This document shows positions 1 through 8,363 of a stretch of DNA of 32,108 nucleotides, in pieces. Below the pieces are notes generated by a model, which worked only from the letters and a program-made list of their open reading frames with translations, was not told the DNA's origin and searched no databases. This DNA is from Nocardioides sp. (GTDB lineage: Bacteria; Actinomycetota; Actinomycetes; Propionibacteriales; Nocardioidaceae), in contig NZ_JAURVJ010000195.1 in the NCBI RefSeq assembly GCF_030655615.1, positions 1 through 32,108 of the forward strand, given 5' to 3'. Position numbers and translations under genes: made by a program. Each line of letters opens with the position of its first letter. Positions within the stretch are counted from its first letter, which is position 1.

Positions 1-561
1 GCCCGGCGCCGGCTCCGCGTGGTCCTCACGATCCTCCTCGCCGGCCTGGTCGTCGGCGTCGCCGCCGTGCTCGGCGCCCTCTCGTGGACCTGGCTCGCGG
101 CCCCGGCGGTCGTCCTGGTCGCCTGGCTCGTCGCCTGTCGCCGGATGGTGCGCCGCGAGCGCGCCGCCGGCGTCCCCGCCCGCCGGCTGCCGCTGATCGT
201 CGAGGAGCCGGCCCCGGTCGACGACGAGGCCGACCCGGTGACGGCCGAGATCGTCGCGGTCGAGGTCGACGCCGAGGTCGAGGTCGAGGTCGAGACCGCC
301 CCCGAGACCGCGTCGACCCCCGACCCGACCCCGGCCCCGTCGGCCTCGACCGACTGGGACCCGGTGCCTGTCACCCTCCCGACCTACGTCGGCAAGGAGC
401 CCGCCGCCCGTCGCTCGGTCCGCACCATCGACCTCGACGACACCGGCGTCTGGACCTCCGGCCGCACCGCCGCCGACTCCAAGATCGCCCGCGAGGCCGA
501 CGCCGAGCGCGCCGAGCGCACCAAGAAGCAGGACGAGAAGCGCCGCGCCTCCGGGTCCTGA
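1..561 (+). CDS. sepX: SepX/GlpR-type divisome membrane protein, C-terminal part
   Basis: The reading frame is open from base 1, so the true start lies upstream and only the last 186 codons are visible. The visible part opens with a basic stretch (ARRRLR), then two hydrophobic segments separated by a short SWTW turn (roughly residues 7-25 and 28-45), then a long cytoplasmic tail. The tail is acidic (alternating Glu and Val around residues 80-100), then Pro/Thr-rich, and ends in a charged Ala/Glu/Arg/Lys helix. This matches the C-terminal half of the actinobacterial SepX/GlpR family, the membrane partner of the gephyrin-like protein Glp at the division septum. The assignment rests on remembered family layout, including the conserved DxDxTGVWTSGRT-like stretch near residue 145. 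The upstream neighbour (expected glp or an acetyltransferase) is outside the window. Confidence 0.65.
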   Translation, partial: ARRRLRVVLTILLAGLVVGVAAVLGALSWTWLAAPAVVLVAWLVACRRMVRRERAAGVPARRLPLIVEEPAPVDDEADPVTAEIVAVEVDAEVEVEVETAPETASTPDPTPAPSASTDWDPVPVTLPTYVGKEPAARRSVRTIDLDDTGVWTSGRTAADSKIAREADAERAERTKKQDEKRRASGS

Positions 562-578
562 CCTTCGGCCTGGATCTC

Positions 579-594
579 CTAGAACTTGTTCTAG
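579..594. promoter_or_regulatory. KstR-like palindromic operator
   Basis: CTAGAACTTGTTCTAG is a perfect 7-bp inverted repeat with a 2-bp spacer. It fits the KstR consensus TnnAACnnGTTnnA known from mycobacterial cholesterol-catabolism genes. It ends 42 bases before the ATG of the DUF1295 gene, a normal position for a repressor site. A sister site lies at 5535-5548. The repressor itself is not in the window. Confidence 0.7.
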
Positions 595-636
595 AAATGG
601 GGTCTCAAGACCCGTCCGGTCGACTAGCGTCCGGGC

Positions 637-1542
637 ATGGGCAAAGGTGCTTCGCTGACACGTGTGGCCATCGCCTACGCGATCGCGCTCGCGGTCGGGG
701 CGGCGTGGTTGGCCGGCGGTCCCGACACCGGGAAGCTGTGGCTCGACGGCCTCGTCGCCGACCTGCTGGCCACGCTGGTGATCTTCGGCGCGAGCCGGCT
801 GCACCACAACTCCAGCTTCTACGACGCCTACTGGAGCGTCCTGCCGCCCTTCCTGGCGGCGTACTGGTGGGTGGCTGCGGCTGCTGACGGCGCCGTCGAC
901 GACACCCGCAACGGGCTGGTGCTCGGCGTCATCGTGCTGTGGGCGGTGCGGCTGACCGGCAACTGGGTCTATGCGTTCCCGGGGCTCCACCACGAGGACT
1001 GGCGCTATCCCCAGCTGCGCGACCGTGCGGGCCGGGCCGAGGCCGTCGCCGACCTCGTCGCCATCCACGTGATCCCGACGCTGCAGGTCTTCCTGGCGAT
1101 GGTGCCGGTCTACGTCGCCGTGACCGCGCCCGGCCGCGACGTCGGCTGGCTCGACGCGGTCGCCGTGGTCGTCGGGGTCGGGTCCGTGCTGCTCACCTTC
1201 GTCGCCGACGGCCAGATGTACCGCTTCGCCCGCACCAAGCAGCCGGGCCAGGCGATGGACCAGGGGCTGTGGGCCTGGTCGCGGCACCCCAACTACTTCG
1301 GCGAGTTCGGCTTCTGGGTCTCGCTCGCCCTCTTCGGCCTCGCCGCCTCGCCCGGCGACTGGGCGTTCGTGTGCCTGGGCGCCGTCGCGATGTTCGCGCT
1401 GTTCGAGCTCGCCAGCATCCCGATGATGGAGGAGCGCAGCCTCGAGCGCCGGCCGAGCTATCAGGCCGTCATCGACCGGGTGCCGCGGTTCGTGCCGCGT
1501 CCCCCACGCAAGGCGCGCACCGCGCCCGTCGCCACGCGATGA
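637..1542 (+). CDS. DUF1295 / steroid 5-alpha-reductase-like membrane protein
   Basis: This 301-aa polytopic membrane protein belongs to the DUF1295 family, which is related to steroid 5-alpha-reductases and isoprenylcysteine methyltransferases. It has about six or seven hydrophobic segments and the family signature WSRHPNYFGEFGFW beginning at residue 214, which in the superfamily lines the cofactor/substrate site. The C-terminus is a basic, Pro-rich cytoplasmic tail. Its stop overlaps the ATG of the following FAD oxidoreductase, so the two are probably co-translated. A KstR-like palindrome sits just upstream, which with the relatives hints at a steroid or other polycyclic lipid substrate. 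The substrate is inference; many DUF1295 proteins have no known reaction. Confidence 0.85.
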   Translation: MGKGASLTRVAIAYAIALAVGAAWLAGGPDTGKLWLDGLVADLLATLVIFGASRLHHNSSFYDAYWSVLPPFLAAYWWVAAAADGAVDDTRNGLVLGVIVLWAVRLTGNWVYAFPGLHHEDWRYPQLRDRAGRAEAVADLVAIHVIPTLQVFLAMVPVYVAVTAPGRDVGWLDAVAVVVGVGSVLLTFVADGQMYRFARTKQPGQAMDQGLWAWSRHPNYFGEFGFWVSLALFGLAASPGDWAFVCLGAVAMFALFELASIPMMEERSLERRPSYQAVIDRVPRFVPRPPRKARTAPVATR

Positions 1543-2663
1543 CGCGGGTCGTCATCGCCGGGCTCGGCGACAGCGGCCTGCTCACCGCGATCCAGCTCGC
1601 CCGCTCGTCCGCAGCCAGGCGCGACCTCGAGGTCGTCGGCGTCTCCAGCAAGCCGATGCTGGTCAGCGGCCAGGAGCTCGGGATCCGGCTCGCGCGCCCC
1701 GACGACTGGCGCCGCGACTACCTCGTCGACTTCGCCCGCTACCGCAAGCTGCACGGCACCCGCTTCGTCCACGGCAGCCTCACCGGCCTCGACCTCGAGC
1801 GGCGGACGGTGGCGGTCACCCGACCCGACCACACGTCGTACGACGAGCCCTGGGACGTGCTGGTGATCTCGACCGGCGTCAGCAACGGGTTCTGGCGTCG
1901 GCCCGGCCTGGAGTCGCCGGCCGAGGTCGAGGCCGGGCTGCGGGCGGCCCACGAGCGCCTGGCCGGGGGCGCCTCGATCGCCGTGGTCGGCGGGGGAGCG
2001 GCGGCCGTCAGCAGCGCGGTCAACCTCGCGACGGCGTTCCCCGAGCAGCGGGTCGACCTCTGGTTCCCCGGCGAGCGCGCCCTGCCCGCCCACCACGGCA
2101 AGGTCTGGGCCGACGTCTCCCAGCGGCTCGAGGAGCTCGGCGTCGGCCTGCACCCGGGCCACCGCGCCGTCGTGCCCGACGGCTTCGACCTCGACGAGAT
2201 CACCCGCGGCCCGGTGTCGTGGAGCACCGGCCAGCCGCCCGCCGAGGCCGACGCCGTGCTGTGGGCCATCGGCCGGGTGCGGCCCAACACCGGCTGGCTG
2301 CCGGCGGAGCTGCTCGACGCCGACGGCTTCGTGCGGACCGACCCCGACCTGAGGGTGCCCGGGCAGCCGCGGGTCTTCGCCATCGGCGACGTCGCCGCCA
2401 CCGACCCGCTGCGCTCCTCGGCCCGCAACCGCGCCGACAAGGTCCTGGCCCGCAACATCGTCGCCGACCTGGCCGGCCGCCCGCTCAAGCGGATGCGGGC
2501 CCCGCGTCGGCGCTGGGGGTCGGTGACGGGGGTGCAGCCGGAGGGCGTCGACATCTACTTCCCGTCGGGGCAGAAGCTGCGCTTCCCCGGCTGGACCGCC
2601 CGCGTCGTCATGCAGGACCTGATCGCGCGCCGGGTGATCTACGGCGGCATCCGCAAGGGCTGA
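1539..2663 (+). CDS. NAD(P)/FAD-dependent oxidoreductase (NDH-2/AIF-like)
   Basis: This 374-aa two-dinucleotide-fold flavoprotein belongs to the pyridine nucleotide-disulphide reductase superfamily. The first Rossmann motif GLGDSG (residues 8-13) should bind FAD, and the second glycine-rich motif VVGGGAAAVSS near residue 148 should bind NAD(P)H. The late FAD-binding motif VFAIGDVA lies near residue 280. No CxxC redox pair is visible, so it resembles type II NADH dehydrogenase or AIFM2-type quinone reductases rather than thioredoxin reductases. I chose the ATG at 1539 because it overlaps the upstream stop (ATGA), although the frame is open further upstream. It is likely the electron-transfer partner of the membrane protein before it, under the same KstR-like operator. 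Confidence 0.85.
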   Translation: MTRVVIAGLGDSGLLTAIQLARSSAARRDLEVVGVSSKPMLVSGQELGIRLARPDDWRRDYLVDFARYRKLHGTRFVHGSLTGLDLERRTVAVTRPDHTSYDEPWDVLVISTGVSNGFWRRPGLESPAEVEAGLRAAHERLAGGASIAVVGGGAAAVSSAVNLATAFPEQRVDLWFPGERALPAHHGKVWADVSQRLEELGVGLHPGHRAVVPDGFDLDEITRGPVSWSTGQPPAEADAVLWAIGRVRPNTGWLPAELLDADGFVRTDPDLRVPGQPRVFAIGDVAATDPLRSSARNRADKVLARNIVADLAGRPLKRMRAPRRRWGSVTGVQPEGVDIYFPSGQKLRFPGWTARVVMQDLIARRVIYGGIRKG

Positions 2664-2715
2664 CGCCCGCGGCGACGACTTCGGCTCCCGACGGCCCGCC
2701 CGGTAGGTTCGTGCG

Positions 2716-4281
2716 GTGTCCGACGTCCGCCCCCGCCGCACCTTCGCGGTCATCAGCCACCCCGACGCCGGCAAGTCGACGCTCACCGAGGCGCTCGCGC
2801 TGCACGCGCGGGTGATCACCGAGGCCGGCGCCGTGCACGGCAAGGGCGGACGGCGCGCGACGGTGTCCGACTGGATGGACATGGAGAAGGCGCGCGGCAT
2901 CTCCATCACGTCGGCCGCGCTGCAGTTCAACTACCGCGACCACGTCGTCAACCTCGTCGACACCCCCGGTCACTCCGACTTCTCCGAGGACACCTACCGC
3001 GTGCTGTCGGCCGTCGACTCCGCGGTGATGCTCGTCGACGCCGGCAAGGGGCTCGAGCCGCAGACCCTCAAGCTGTTCCGGGTTTGCGCGCTGCGCGGCA
3101 TCCCGGTGATCACGGTCATCAACAAGTGGGACCGGCCCGGCCTCTCGGCGCTCGAGCTGATGGACCTGATCGAGAAGCAGATCAAGCTGCGCCCGACGCC
3201 GCTGACCTGGCCGGTCGGCGAGGCGGGCGACTTCCGGGGGGTGCTCGATCGGCGTACGGGCGAGTTCGTGAAGTACACCCGCACGGCCGGCGGCGCGACC
3301 CGTGCGCCCGAGAAGCGGATGCCGCCCTCCGACGTCGGTGCCGAGGACCGCCCGGTCTGGGAGGACGCCGTCGAGGAGCACGAGCTGCTGGCCGCCGACG
3401 GGGCCGACCACGACCAGGAGCTGTTCCTGGCCGGTACGACGACCCCGGTCATGTTCGCCTCCGCCCTGCAGAACTTCGGCGTCGCCCAGCTGCTCGACCT
3501 GCTCCTCGACCTCGCGCCCGCGCCGCACACCACGCCCGGCATCGACGGGTCGCTCCGCGAGGTCGACGACGAGTTCAGCGCCTTCGTCTTCAAGGTCCAG
3601 TCGGGCATGAACGCCGCCCACCGCGACCGCCTCGCCTACGCCCGCGTCGTGTCCGGCACGTTCGAGCGCGGCATGGTCGTCACCCACGCCTCGACCCGCA
3701 AGCCGTTCGCGACGAAGTACGCCCAGGCCGTCTTCGGCCGCGAGCTCTCGTCGATCGAGACCGCCGCCCCCGGTGACATCATCGGCCTCGTCAACGCCGC
3801 CGCCCTGCGCGTCGGCGACACCGTCTACGTCGGCGAGCCGATCGAGTACCCGCCCGTCCCGACCTTCGCCCCCGAGCACTTCATGACCGCGACCGCGGCC
3901 GACATCGGCCGCTACAAGCAGTTCCGCAAAGGCATCGACCAGCTCGACCAGGAGGGCGTCGTCCAGGTCCTGCGCTCCGACCTGCGCGGCGACCAGAGCC
4001 CGGTGCTCGCCGCCGTCGGCCCGATGCAGTTCGAGGTCGTCCAGGAGCGGATGACCAACGAGTTCAACTCGCCGATCCGGCTCTCCCGCCTGGACTACCA
4101 GGTCGCCCGTCGTACCGACGACGCCGGCGCGACCGCGCTCGTCGGCAAGCGCGGCGTCGAGGTGCTGCACCGCTCCGACGGCACGCCCATGGCGCTCTTC
4201 GTCGACAAGTGGCGTGCCGACGTCACCGCCCGCGACAACCCCGACATCCTGCTCGAGGCGCTTCCTGCTGGCGGTGCCTGA
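2716..4281 (+). CDS. prfC: Peptide chain release factor 3
   Basis: This 521-aa translational GTPase recycles RF1/RF2 from the ribosome after termination. The G domain shows SHPDAGKST (14-22, P-loop), DTPGH (82-86) and NKWD (136-139). Elongation-factor-like domains II and III follow, ending with the RF3-typical QFEVVQERM region. Length is close to the usual 525-530 aa. The start is a GTG (2716) without an obvious Shine-Dalgarno sequence. Only 52 bases separate it from the upstream oxidoreductase, which is functionally unrelated. Downstream lie two hairpins before a converging gene. Confidence 0.96.
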   Translation: MSDVRPRRTFAVISHPDAGKSTLTEALALHARVITEAGAVHGKGGRRATVSDWMDMEKARGISITSAALQFNYRDHVVNLVDTPGHSDFSEDTYRVLSAVDSAVMLVDAGKGLEPQTLKLFRVCALRGIPVITVINKWDRPGLSALELMDLIEKQIKLRPTPLTWPVGEAGDFRGVLDRRTGEFVKYTRTAGGATRAPEKRMPPSDVGAEDRPVWEDAVEEHELLAADGADHDQELFLAGTTTPVMFASALQNFGVAQLLDLLLDLAPAPHTTPGIDGSLREVDDEFSAFVFKVQSGMNAAHRDRLAYARVVSGTFERGMVVTHASTRKPFATKYAQAVFGRELSSIETAAPGDIIGLVNAAALRVGDTVYVGEPIEYPPVPTFAPEHFMTATAADIGRYKQFRKGIDQLDQEGVVQVLRSDLRGDQSPVLAAVGPMQFEVVQERMTNEFNSPIRLSRLDYQVARRTDDAGATALVGKRGVEVLHRSDGTPMALFVDKWRADVTARDNPDILLEALPAGGA

Positions 4282-4294
4282 GGGTCGACGTGGT

Positions 4295-4386
4295 GGAGAT
4301 TCACCGCTTCAGCGGTGTTTCTCCTCCTTCTGTCATGAAGTTTCGAGCGACAAGCTGGAGATTCACCGCCTCAGCGGTGAATCTCC
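4295..4386. terminator. Two tandem near-identical hairpins between converging genes
   Basis: GGAGATTCACCGC and its complement form two hairpins. The first (arms 4295-4307 and 4312-4324, loop TTCA) has two mismatches. The second (4357-4369 and 4374-4386, loop CTCA) is a perfect 13-bp stem. They lie 62 bases apart in the gap between prfC (+) and the DapB-fold gene (-). Neither is followed by a T run. They could be a bidirectional U-less terminator pair or copies of a dispersed REP-like element. The rest of the 157-base gap (4282-4438) holds no gene. Confidence 0.65.
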
Positions 4387-4438
4387 ACGTGGGTCCCCAA
4401 CCACAAGAATCAGACCCGAAGACAGCCGCAACCAGCCC

Positions 4439-5524
4439 TCAGCGCCCACCCGGCCCCACATAGGTGCCGCGCCCGGTGGGCAGCGGCAGGTCGAGGGTGG
4501 TCACGATGCCGGGCTTGGCGGCGAGCACGTCGGGGATGGCGTTCACGATCCGGCCGCAGGCGGCGACGATCGCGGCGTGGTTGTGGTCGCCGTGCTCGCT
4601 GCTCGGCACGACGTCGACGACATAGCTCGGCTCGCCGGTGATCTCGACGCGGTAGGAGCCGCCGCCGGCGGCCGGGCGCGCCCAGTCGGGGCGCAGGTCG
4701 TCGCGGGTGCGGGTGACGTGCTCGACGACGATCGCGGGGTGGCCGTCGACCAGGCCGCTGATCGAGAACCTCAGCGCCGCGATGGTGCCCTTCTCGATGC
4801 GGCCGGCGGCGATGTCATAGCTCTCGGGGGCCGGCTCGGCCTCCCAGTGCTCGACGATCTCGTCGACCTCGATGCCCAGCCCGGTCGCCATCATCCGGAT
4901 CGCCGTGCCCCACGCCAGCCCGAGGACGCCCGGCAGGAACAGTAGCGGCGTGGAGTCGACCGGGGCGCCGAAGCCCATCAGGTCGAACATGACCTCGGCG
5001 CCGTCGTACGTCGCGTAGTCGGCCAGCTCGTAGCACTTCACCTGCGAGATCGACTGGCAGGTCGACGCGAGGGCGAGCGGCACCAGGTCGGAGGCGAAGC
5101 CCGGGTCGACGCCCGTGACGTAGACCGAGGCGCCGCCGGCCTGGGCCGAGGTCTCGACCTTGTCGATGACCTTCTGGGGCATCGTGCCCCAGGGGTACTG
5201 CAGCGTGCCGGGGGCCGAGCCCACGACGTCGATGCCGGCCTCGAGCAGTGCGCGGACGTCGTTGGTCGCCTCGACCGGGCGGGTGTCGCCCATGGCGCAG
5301 TAGACGACGCACTCGGGCTCGGCGGCGACCAGCGCGGCGAGGTCGCCGACCGCCGCGATCCCGGTCACCACCGACAGCCCGGCGAGCTCGCCGGCGTCCC
5401 GGCCGACCTTGTCGGGGCTGGACGTGCTGACCGCGACGAGCTCGAACCGGGGGTCGGTGATGAGCTGGCGCAGGGTTAGCATCCCGGCGTTGCCGGTCGC
5501 GACCTGGGCGACACGAATCGTCAT
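4439..5524 (-). CDS. DapB-fold NAD(P)-dependent dehydrogenase (amine dehydrogenase-like)
   Basis: This 361-aa protein has an N-terminal NAD(P)-binding Rossmann domain of the dihydrodipicolinate-reductase type (IRVAQVATGNAG at residues 3-14) and a C-terminal alpha/beta domain. It matches the large actinobacterial family annotated as dihydrodipicolinate reductase-like or NAD(P)H-dependent amine dehydrogenase, related to 2,4-diaminopentanoate dehydrogenase. It is not a lysine-pathway DapB, which is shorter (about 245-270 aa). The ATG at 5524 lies only 10 bases from a KstR-like palindrome shared with the divergent SDR gene, so the two are probably co-regulated. The substrate is unknown. Confidence 0.75.
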   Translation of the reverse strand: MTIRVAQVATGNAGMLTLRQLITDPRFELVAVSTSSPDKVGRDAGELAGLSVVTGIAAVGDLAALVAAEPECVVYCAMGDTRPVEATNDVRALLEAGIDVVGSAPGTLQYPWGTMPQKVIDKVETSAQAGGASVYVTGVDPGFASDLVPLALASTCQSISQVKCYELADYATYDGAEVMFDLMGFGAPVDSTPLLFLPGVLGLAWGTAIRMMATGLGIEVDEIVEHWEAEPAPESYDIAAGRIEKGTIAALRFSISGLVDGHPAIVVEHVTRTRDDLRPDWARPAAGGGSYRVEITGEPSYVVDVVPSSEHGDHNHAAIVAACGRIVNAIPDVLAAKPGIVTTLDLPLPTGRGTYVGPGGR

Positions 5525-5534
5525 GGACGGAATC

Positions 5535-5548
5535 TAGAACAGGTTCTA
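5535..5548. promoter_or_regulatory. KstR-like palindromic operator in a divergent promoter
   Basis: TAGAACAGGTTCTA is a perfect 6-bp inverted repeat around AG. It has the same half-sites as the palindrome at 579-594 and fits TnnAACnnGTTnnA. It lies 10 bases upstream of the minus-strand ATG (5524) and 23 bases upstream of the plus-strand ATG (5572). A bound repressor would therefore block both divergent genes. Confidence 0.72.
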
Positions 5549-5571
5549 CTTCGGGCGGTAGGGTCCGCCGC

Positions 5572-6309
5572 ATGGGACGTGTGGACGGCAAGGTCGTGCT
5601 GATCAGCGGCGGCGCTCGCAACATCGGCGGGGCCAGCGCGCGGATGCTGGTCGCCGAGGGGGCGCAGGTCGTCATCGGCGACCTCCTCGACGAGGAGGGC
5701 GCCGCCCTGGCCGAGGAGCTCGGCGACGCCGCGCGCTACGTCCACCTCGACGTCACCTCCGACGAGGACTGGAAGGCCGCGGTCGCCTTCACGGTCGCCG
5801 AGTTCGGGCGTCTCGACGTGCTCTTCAACAACGCCGGCATCTTCAACGGCGGCCAGCTCCAGCGCTACAAGCAGTCGCTGTGGCAGGAGATGCTCGACGT
5901 CAACCTCACCGGCGCGTTCCTCGGCATCCGGGCCTCGGCCGACGCGCTGATCGCCGCCGGCGGCGGCTCGATCATCAACACCTCGTCGATCGAGGGGCTG
6001 CGCGGCACCCCCTGGGCCCACGGCTACGTCGCCTCCAAGTGGGGCCTGACCGGCCTGACCAAGTCCGTCGCGATGGAGCTCGCCCCCCACGGCATCCGCT
6101 GCAACTCCTTGCACCCCGGGCGCATCAGCACCCCCGCCACCGACCAGATGCCCGAGGGCCTCATCCCGATCCCGCTCGGCCGCGCGGGCCGGCCCGAGGA
6201 GGTGGCGACGTTCGTCGTCTTCCTCGCCAGCGACGAGTCGACCTTCACGACCGGCTCGGAGTTCGTCGTCGACGGCGGCACCGTCATGCACATCCCCACC
6301 AATCTCTGA
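5572..6309 (+). CDS. Short-chain dehydrogenase, FabG3-like (20-beta/3-alpha-hydroxysteroid dehydrogenase type)
   Basis: This 245-aa classical SDR has the cofactor motif GGARNIGG (13-20), the NNAG motif (86-89) and the catalytic residues Asn111, Ser139, Tyr152 and Lys156. The stretches GDLLDEEG, ARYVHLDVT, LDVNLTGAFLGIR and SSIEGLRGT closely resemble mycobacterial FabG3 (Rv2002), an NADH-dependent 20-beta-hydroxysteroid dehydrogenase. The Rv2002 comparison is from memory. An acidic residue after the second strand (Asp37) suggests NAD(H) preference. It is divergent from the DapB-fold gene and shares the KstR-like operator, consistent with steroid or sterol side-chain metabolism. The steroid substrate is an inference. 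Confidence 0.85.
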   Translation: MGRVDGKVVLISGGARNIGGASARMLVAEGAQVVIGDLLDEEGAALAEELGDAARYVHLDVTSDEDWKAAVAFTVAEFGRLDVLFNNAGIFNGGQLQRYKQSLWQEMLDVNLTGAFLGIRASADALIAAGGGSIINTSSIEGLRGTPWAHGYVASKWGLTGLTKSVAMELAPHGIRCNSLHPGRISTPATDQMPEGLIPIPLGRAGRPEEVATFVVFLASDESTFTTGSEFVVDGGTVMHIPTNL

Positions 6310-6386
6310 CCCGCTGAGGCCGCCGCAGGGCGCTCACCCCGACGGGTGATGCCCCGCTGCTGATCCGCCCGCGCCAGGCTAGGGTC

Positions 6387-7190
6387 GTGGCCGTGTCAGT
6401 GCTGGAGCGTCACCGGGTGCGCGTGACGGGTCACGTCGACGCCCAGCCGATGCTGTTCGCCCACGGCTTCGGCTGCGACCAGGCCATGTGGCGGCTGGTC
6501 GCTCCGGTGTTCGCCGAGGACTTCCGGGTCGTGCTGTTCGACCACCTCGGCTCGGGCGGCTCCGACGTCGACGCCTACGACGAGGCCGCCTACTCCGGGC
6601 TCGAGCGCTACGCCCAGGACGTGCTCGACATCTGCCACGAGCTCGACCTGCACGACGTCGTCTTCGTCGGCCACTCGGTCTCGTCGATGATCGGCGTGCT
6701 CGCCCAGATCGCCGAGCCCGACGTGTTCGCCCGCCTCGTCATGGTGGGCCCGTCGGCCCGCTACATCGACGACGGTGACTACGTCGGCGGGTTCTCCGAG
6801 GCCGACATCGACGAGCTGCTCGATCTGATGGACAGCAACCACCTCGGCTGGCAGGAGCCCCTCTCGGGGATGGTGATGCCCGGACCGGAGCTGGCGGAGC
6901 AGCGGGCCGAGCTCGACGCGAGCTTCTGCCGGACCCGGCCCGACATCGCCCGCCGGTTCGCCGGCGTCACCTTCCGCGGCGACAACCGGGCCGACCTGCC
7001 CCTGGTGTCGGTGCCGACGCTCGTGCTCCAGAACAGCAACGACCCGATCGCACCGCCGTCCGCGGGCGCCTACGTCCGTGACCACGTCCCGGGAGCGGTC
7101 CTCGAGGTCATCGAGACCAGCGGCCACTGCGCCCACCTGAGTGCCCCGTCCGAGACGATCGCGGCCATCCGCGCCTTCGTCCTCACGTGA
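6387..7190 (+). CDS. rsbQ: RsbQ-like alpha/beta hydrolase
   Basis: This 267-aa alpha/beta hydrolase resembles Bacillus subtilis RsbQ along its whole length (for example FAHGFGCDQAMW, YAQDVLDICHELDL, FVGHSVSSMIGVLA, ARLVMVGPS). The catalytic triad is Ser97 (GHSVS), Asp219 and His247 (SGHCAH); Asp219 and His247 carry the same numbers as in RsbQ. In Bacillus, RsbQ activates the PAS phosphatase RsbP in energy stress, probably by making a small hydrophobic ligand. The stop overlaps the GTG of the rsbP-like gene, reproducing the rsbQ-rsbP pair. GTG codons at 6387, 6393 and 6399 are alternative starts; 6387 gives the best length match. The 77-base gap upstream has no clear promoter. Confidence 0.92.
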   Translation: MAVSVLERHRVRVTGHVDAQPMLFAHGFGCDQAMWRLVAPVFAEDFRVVLFDHLGSGGSDVDAYDEAAYSGLERYAQDVLDICHELDLHDVVFVGHSVSSMIGVLAQIAEPDVFARLVMVGPSARYIDDGDYVGGFSEADIDELLDLMDSNHLGWQEPLSGMVMPGPELAEQRAELDASFCRTRPDIARRFAGVTFRGDNRADLPLVSVPTLVLQNSNDPIAPPSAGAYVRDHVPGAVLEVIETSGHCAHLSAPSETIAAIRAFVLT

Positions 7191-8335
7191 CCGGCGACCC
7201 GACCGGGCTGTTCGAGCACGCCCCGGCGGCCTACGTCGTCCTCGACCGCGACGGTGGCCGCATCCGGGAGGCCAACGGGGCGTTCCTCGCGCTGGTCGGC
7301 AGGTCGCGCGAGGACGTCCTCGGTCGCGGCCTGTCGAGCATGTGGAGCGTGGCGGGGCGGATCTTCCACGACACCCACCTGATGCCGACGCTCGAGCTGA
7401 GCGGGCGCATCGACGAGGTCGCCCTCGAGATCGTCACGGCGGGCGGGGCCCGGATCCCGGTGCTCCTCAACGCCAACCTCGACCGCTCCGGCGAGCACGC
7501 CGGCGAGGCGGCCGTCGTACGGGTCGTGCTCTTCCCGGCACGGCACCGGCGGCTCTACGAGACCGAGCTGCTCCGGGCGACCCGCGAGGCGGAGGAGGCG
7601 CGGAGCCGAGCGGTGGAGCTGGCGCGGAGCCTGCAGCAGACACTCATCCCGCCCGTCCCGCCGGTGATCCCGCGGCTGCAGATGTCGGCCGTCTACCGCC
7701 CCGCGGGCGCAGGCGACGAGGTCGGCGGCGACTTCTACGACGTGTTCAACGTCGCGCCCCGTGAGTGGGTCGTGGTGCTCGGCGACGTGTCGGGCAAGGG
7801 CATCCCGGCCGCCACCGTCACGGCCTACATCCGGCACACCGTCCGCGACCTCGCGATGCAGCACGCCGACCCCGCCGACCTCCTGCACGAGCTCGATGCC
7901 GGCCTGCACCAGCAGGACACCGACAAGTTCTGCACGGTCGTCGTACTGCGGCTCAGCGAGAGCGACCGGGGCTGGCGGGTCACCGGCTCGTCGGGCGGCC
8001 ACCCGCTGCCGCTGCTCGGCCACCGCGACGGCACCGTCGTCGAGCTGGGGTCTCCGGGGTCGCTGATCGGGATCCTCGACGACGCGCGGTTCACGACCTT
8101 CACCCACGACCTGGCCGACGACGAGTTCGTGACGGTCTACACCGACGGGGTGACCGAGGCCCGCCGGGGCGGCGGGGCGCTGCTCGGCGACGAGACCCTG
8201 CAGCGGCTCGTCAGCCGCGTGGCGGCCGACCCCGCCAGCGTGAGCGACGCGATCGTGGCAGCCGCGCTGGCCTACCAGGACGACGTGGCGGTCGACGACA
8301 TCGCGGTGCTGACCCTGCACCCGACCCGGGGCTGA
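7187..8335 (+). CDS. rsbP: RsbP-like PAS-PP2C serine phosphatase
   Basis: This 382-aa protein has a PAS sensor domain (about 7-115), a coiled-coil linker (about 122-155, Glu/Ala/Arg-rich) and a SpoIIE/RsbU-type PP2C domain (about 165-380). The phosphatase appears complete: GGDFYD (180-185), GDVSGKG (199-205), SSGGHPLPLL (268-277), YTDG (318-321) and VDDIAVL (369-375). It should dephosphorylate a phospho-STAS antagonist, freeing it to capture an anti-sigma kinase. The GTG start overlaps the rsbQ stop (GTGA), which indicates translational coupling. The likely substrate is the STAS protein encoded 28 bases downstream on the opposite strand, or the one at 12791. Confidence 0.93.
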   Translation: MTGDPTGLFEHAPAAYVVLDRDGGRIREANGAFLALVGRSREDVLGRGLSSMWSVAGRIFHDTHLMPTLELSGRIDEVALEIVTAGGARIPVLLNANLDRSGEHAGEAAVVRVVLFPARHRRLYETELLRATREAEEARSRAVELARSLQQTLIPPVPPVIPRLQMSAVYRPAGAGDEVGGDFYDVFNVAPREWVVVLGDVSGKGIPAATVTAYIRHTVRDLAMQHADPADLLHELDAGLHQQDTDKFCTVVVLRLSESDRGWRVTGSSGGHPLPLLGHRDGTVVELGSPGSLIGILDDARFTTFTHDLADDEFVTVYTDGVTEARRGGGALLGDETLQRLVSRVAADPASVSDAIVAAALAYQDDVAVDDIAVLTLHPTRG

Positions 8336-8363
8336 GCCCGCCCCAGGACGAGCCGGTACGAGG

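Noticed and set aside
4439..5524. Lysine-pathway dapB
   Set aside because: 361 aa is about 100 residues too long, and the motifs fit the amine dehydrogenase-like branch of the fold.
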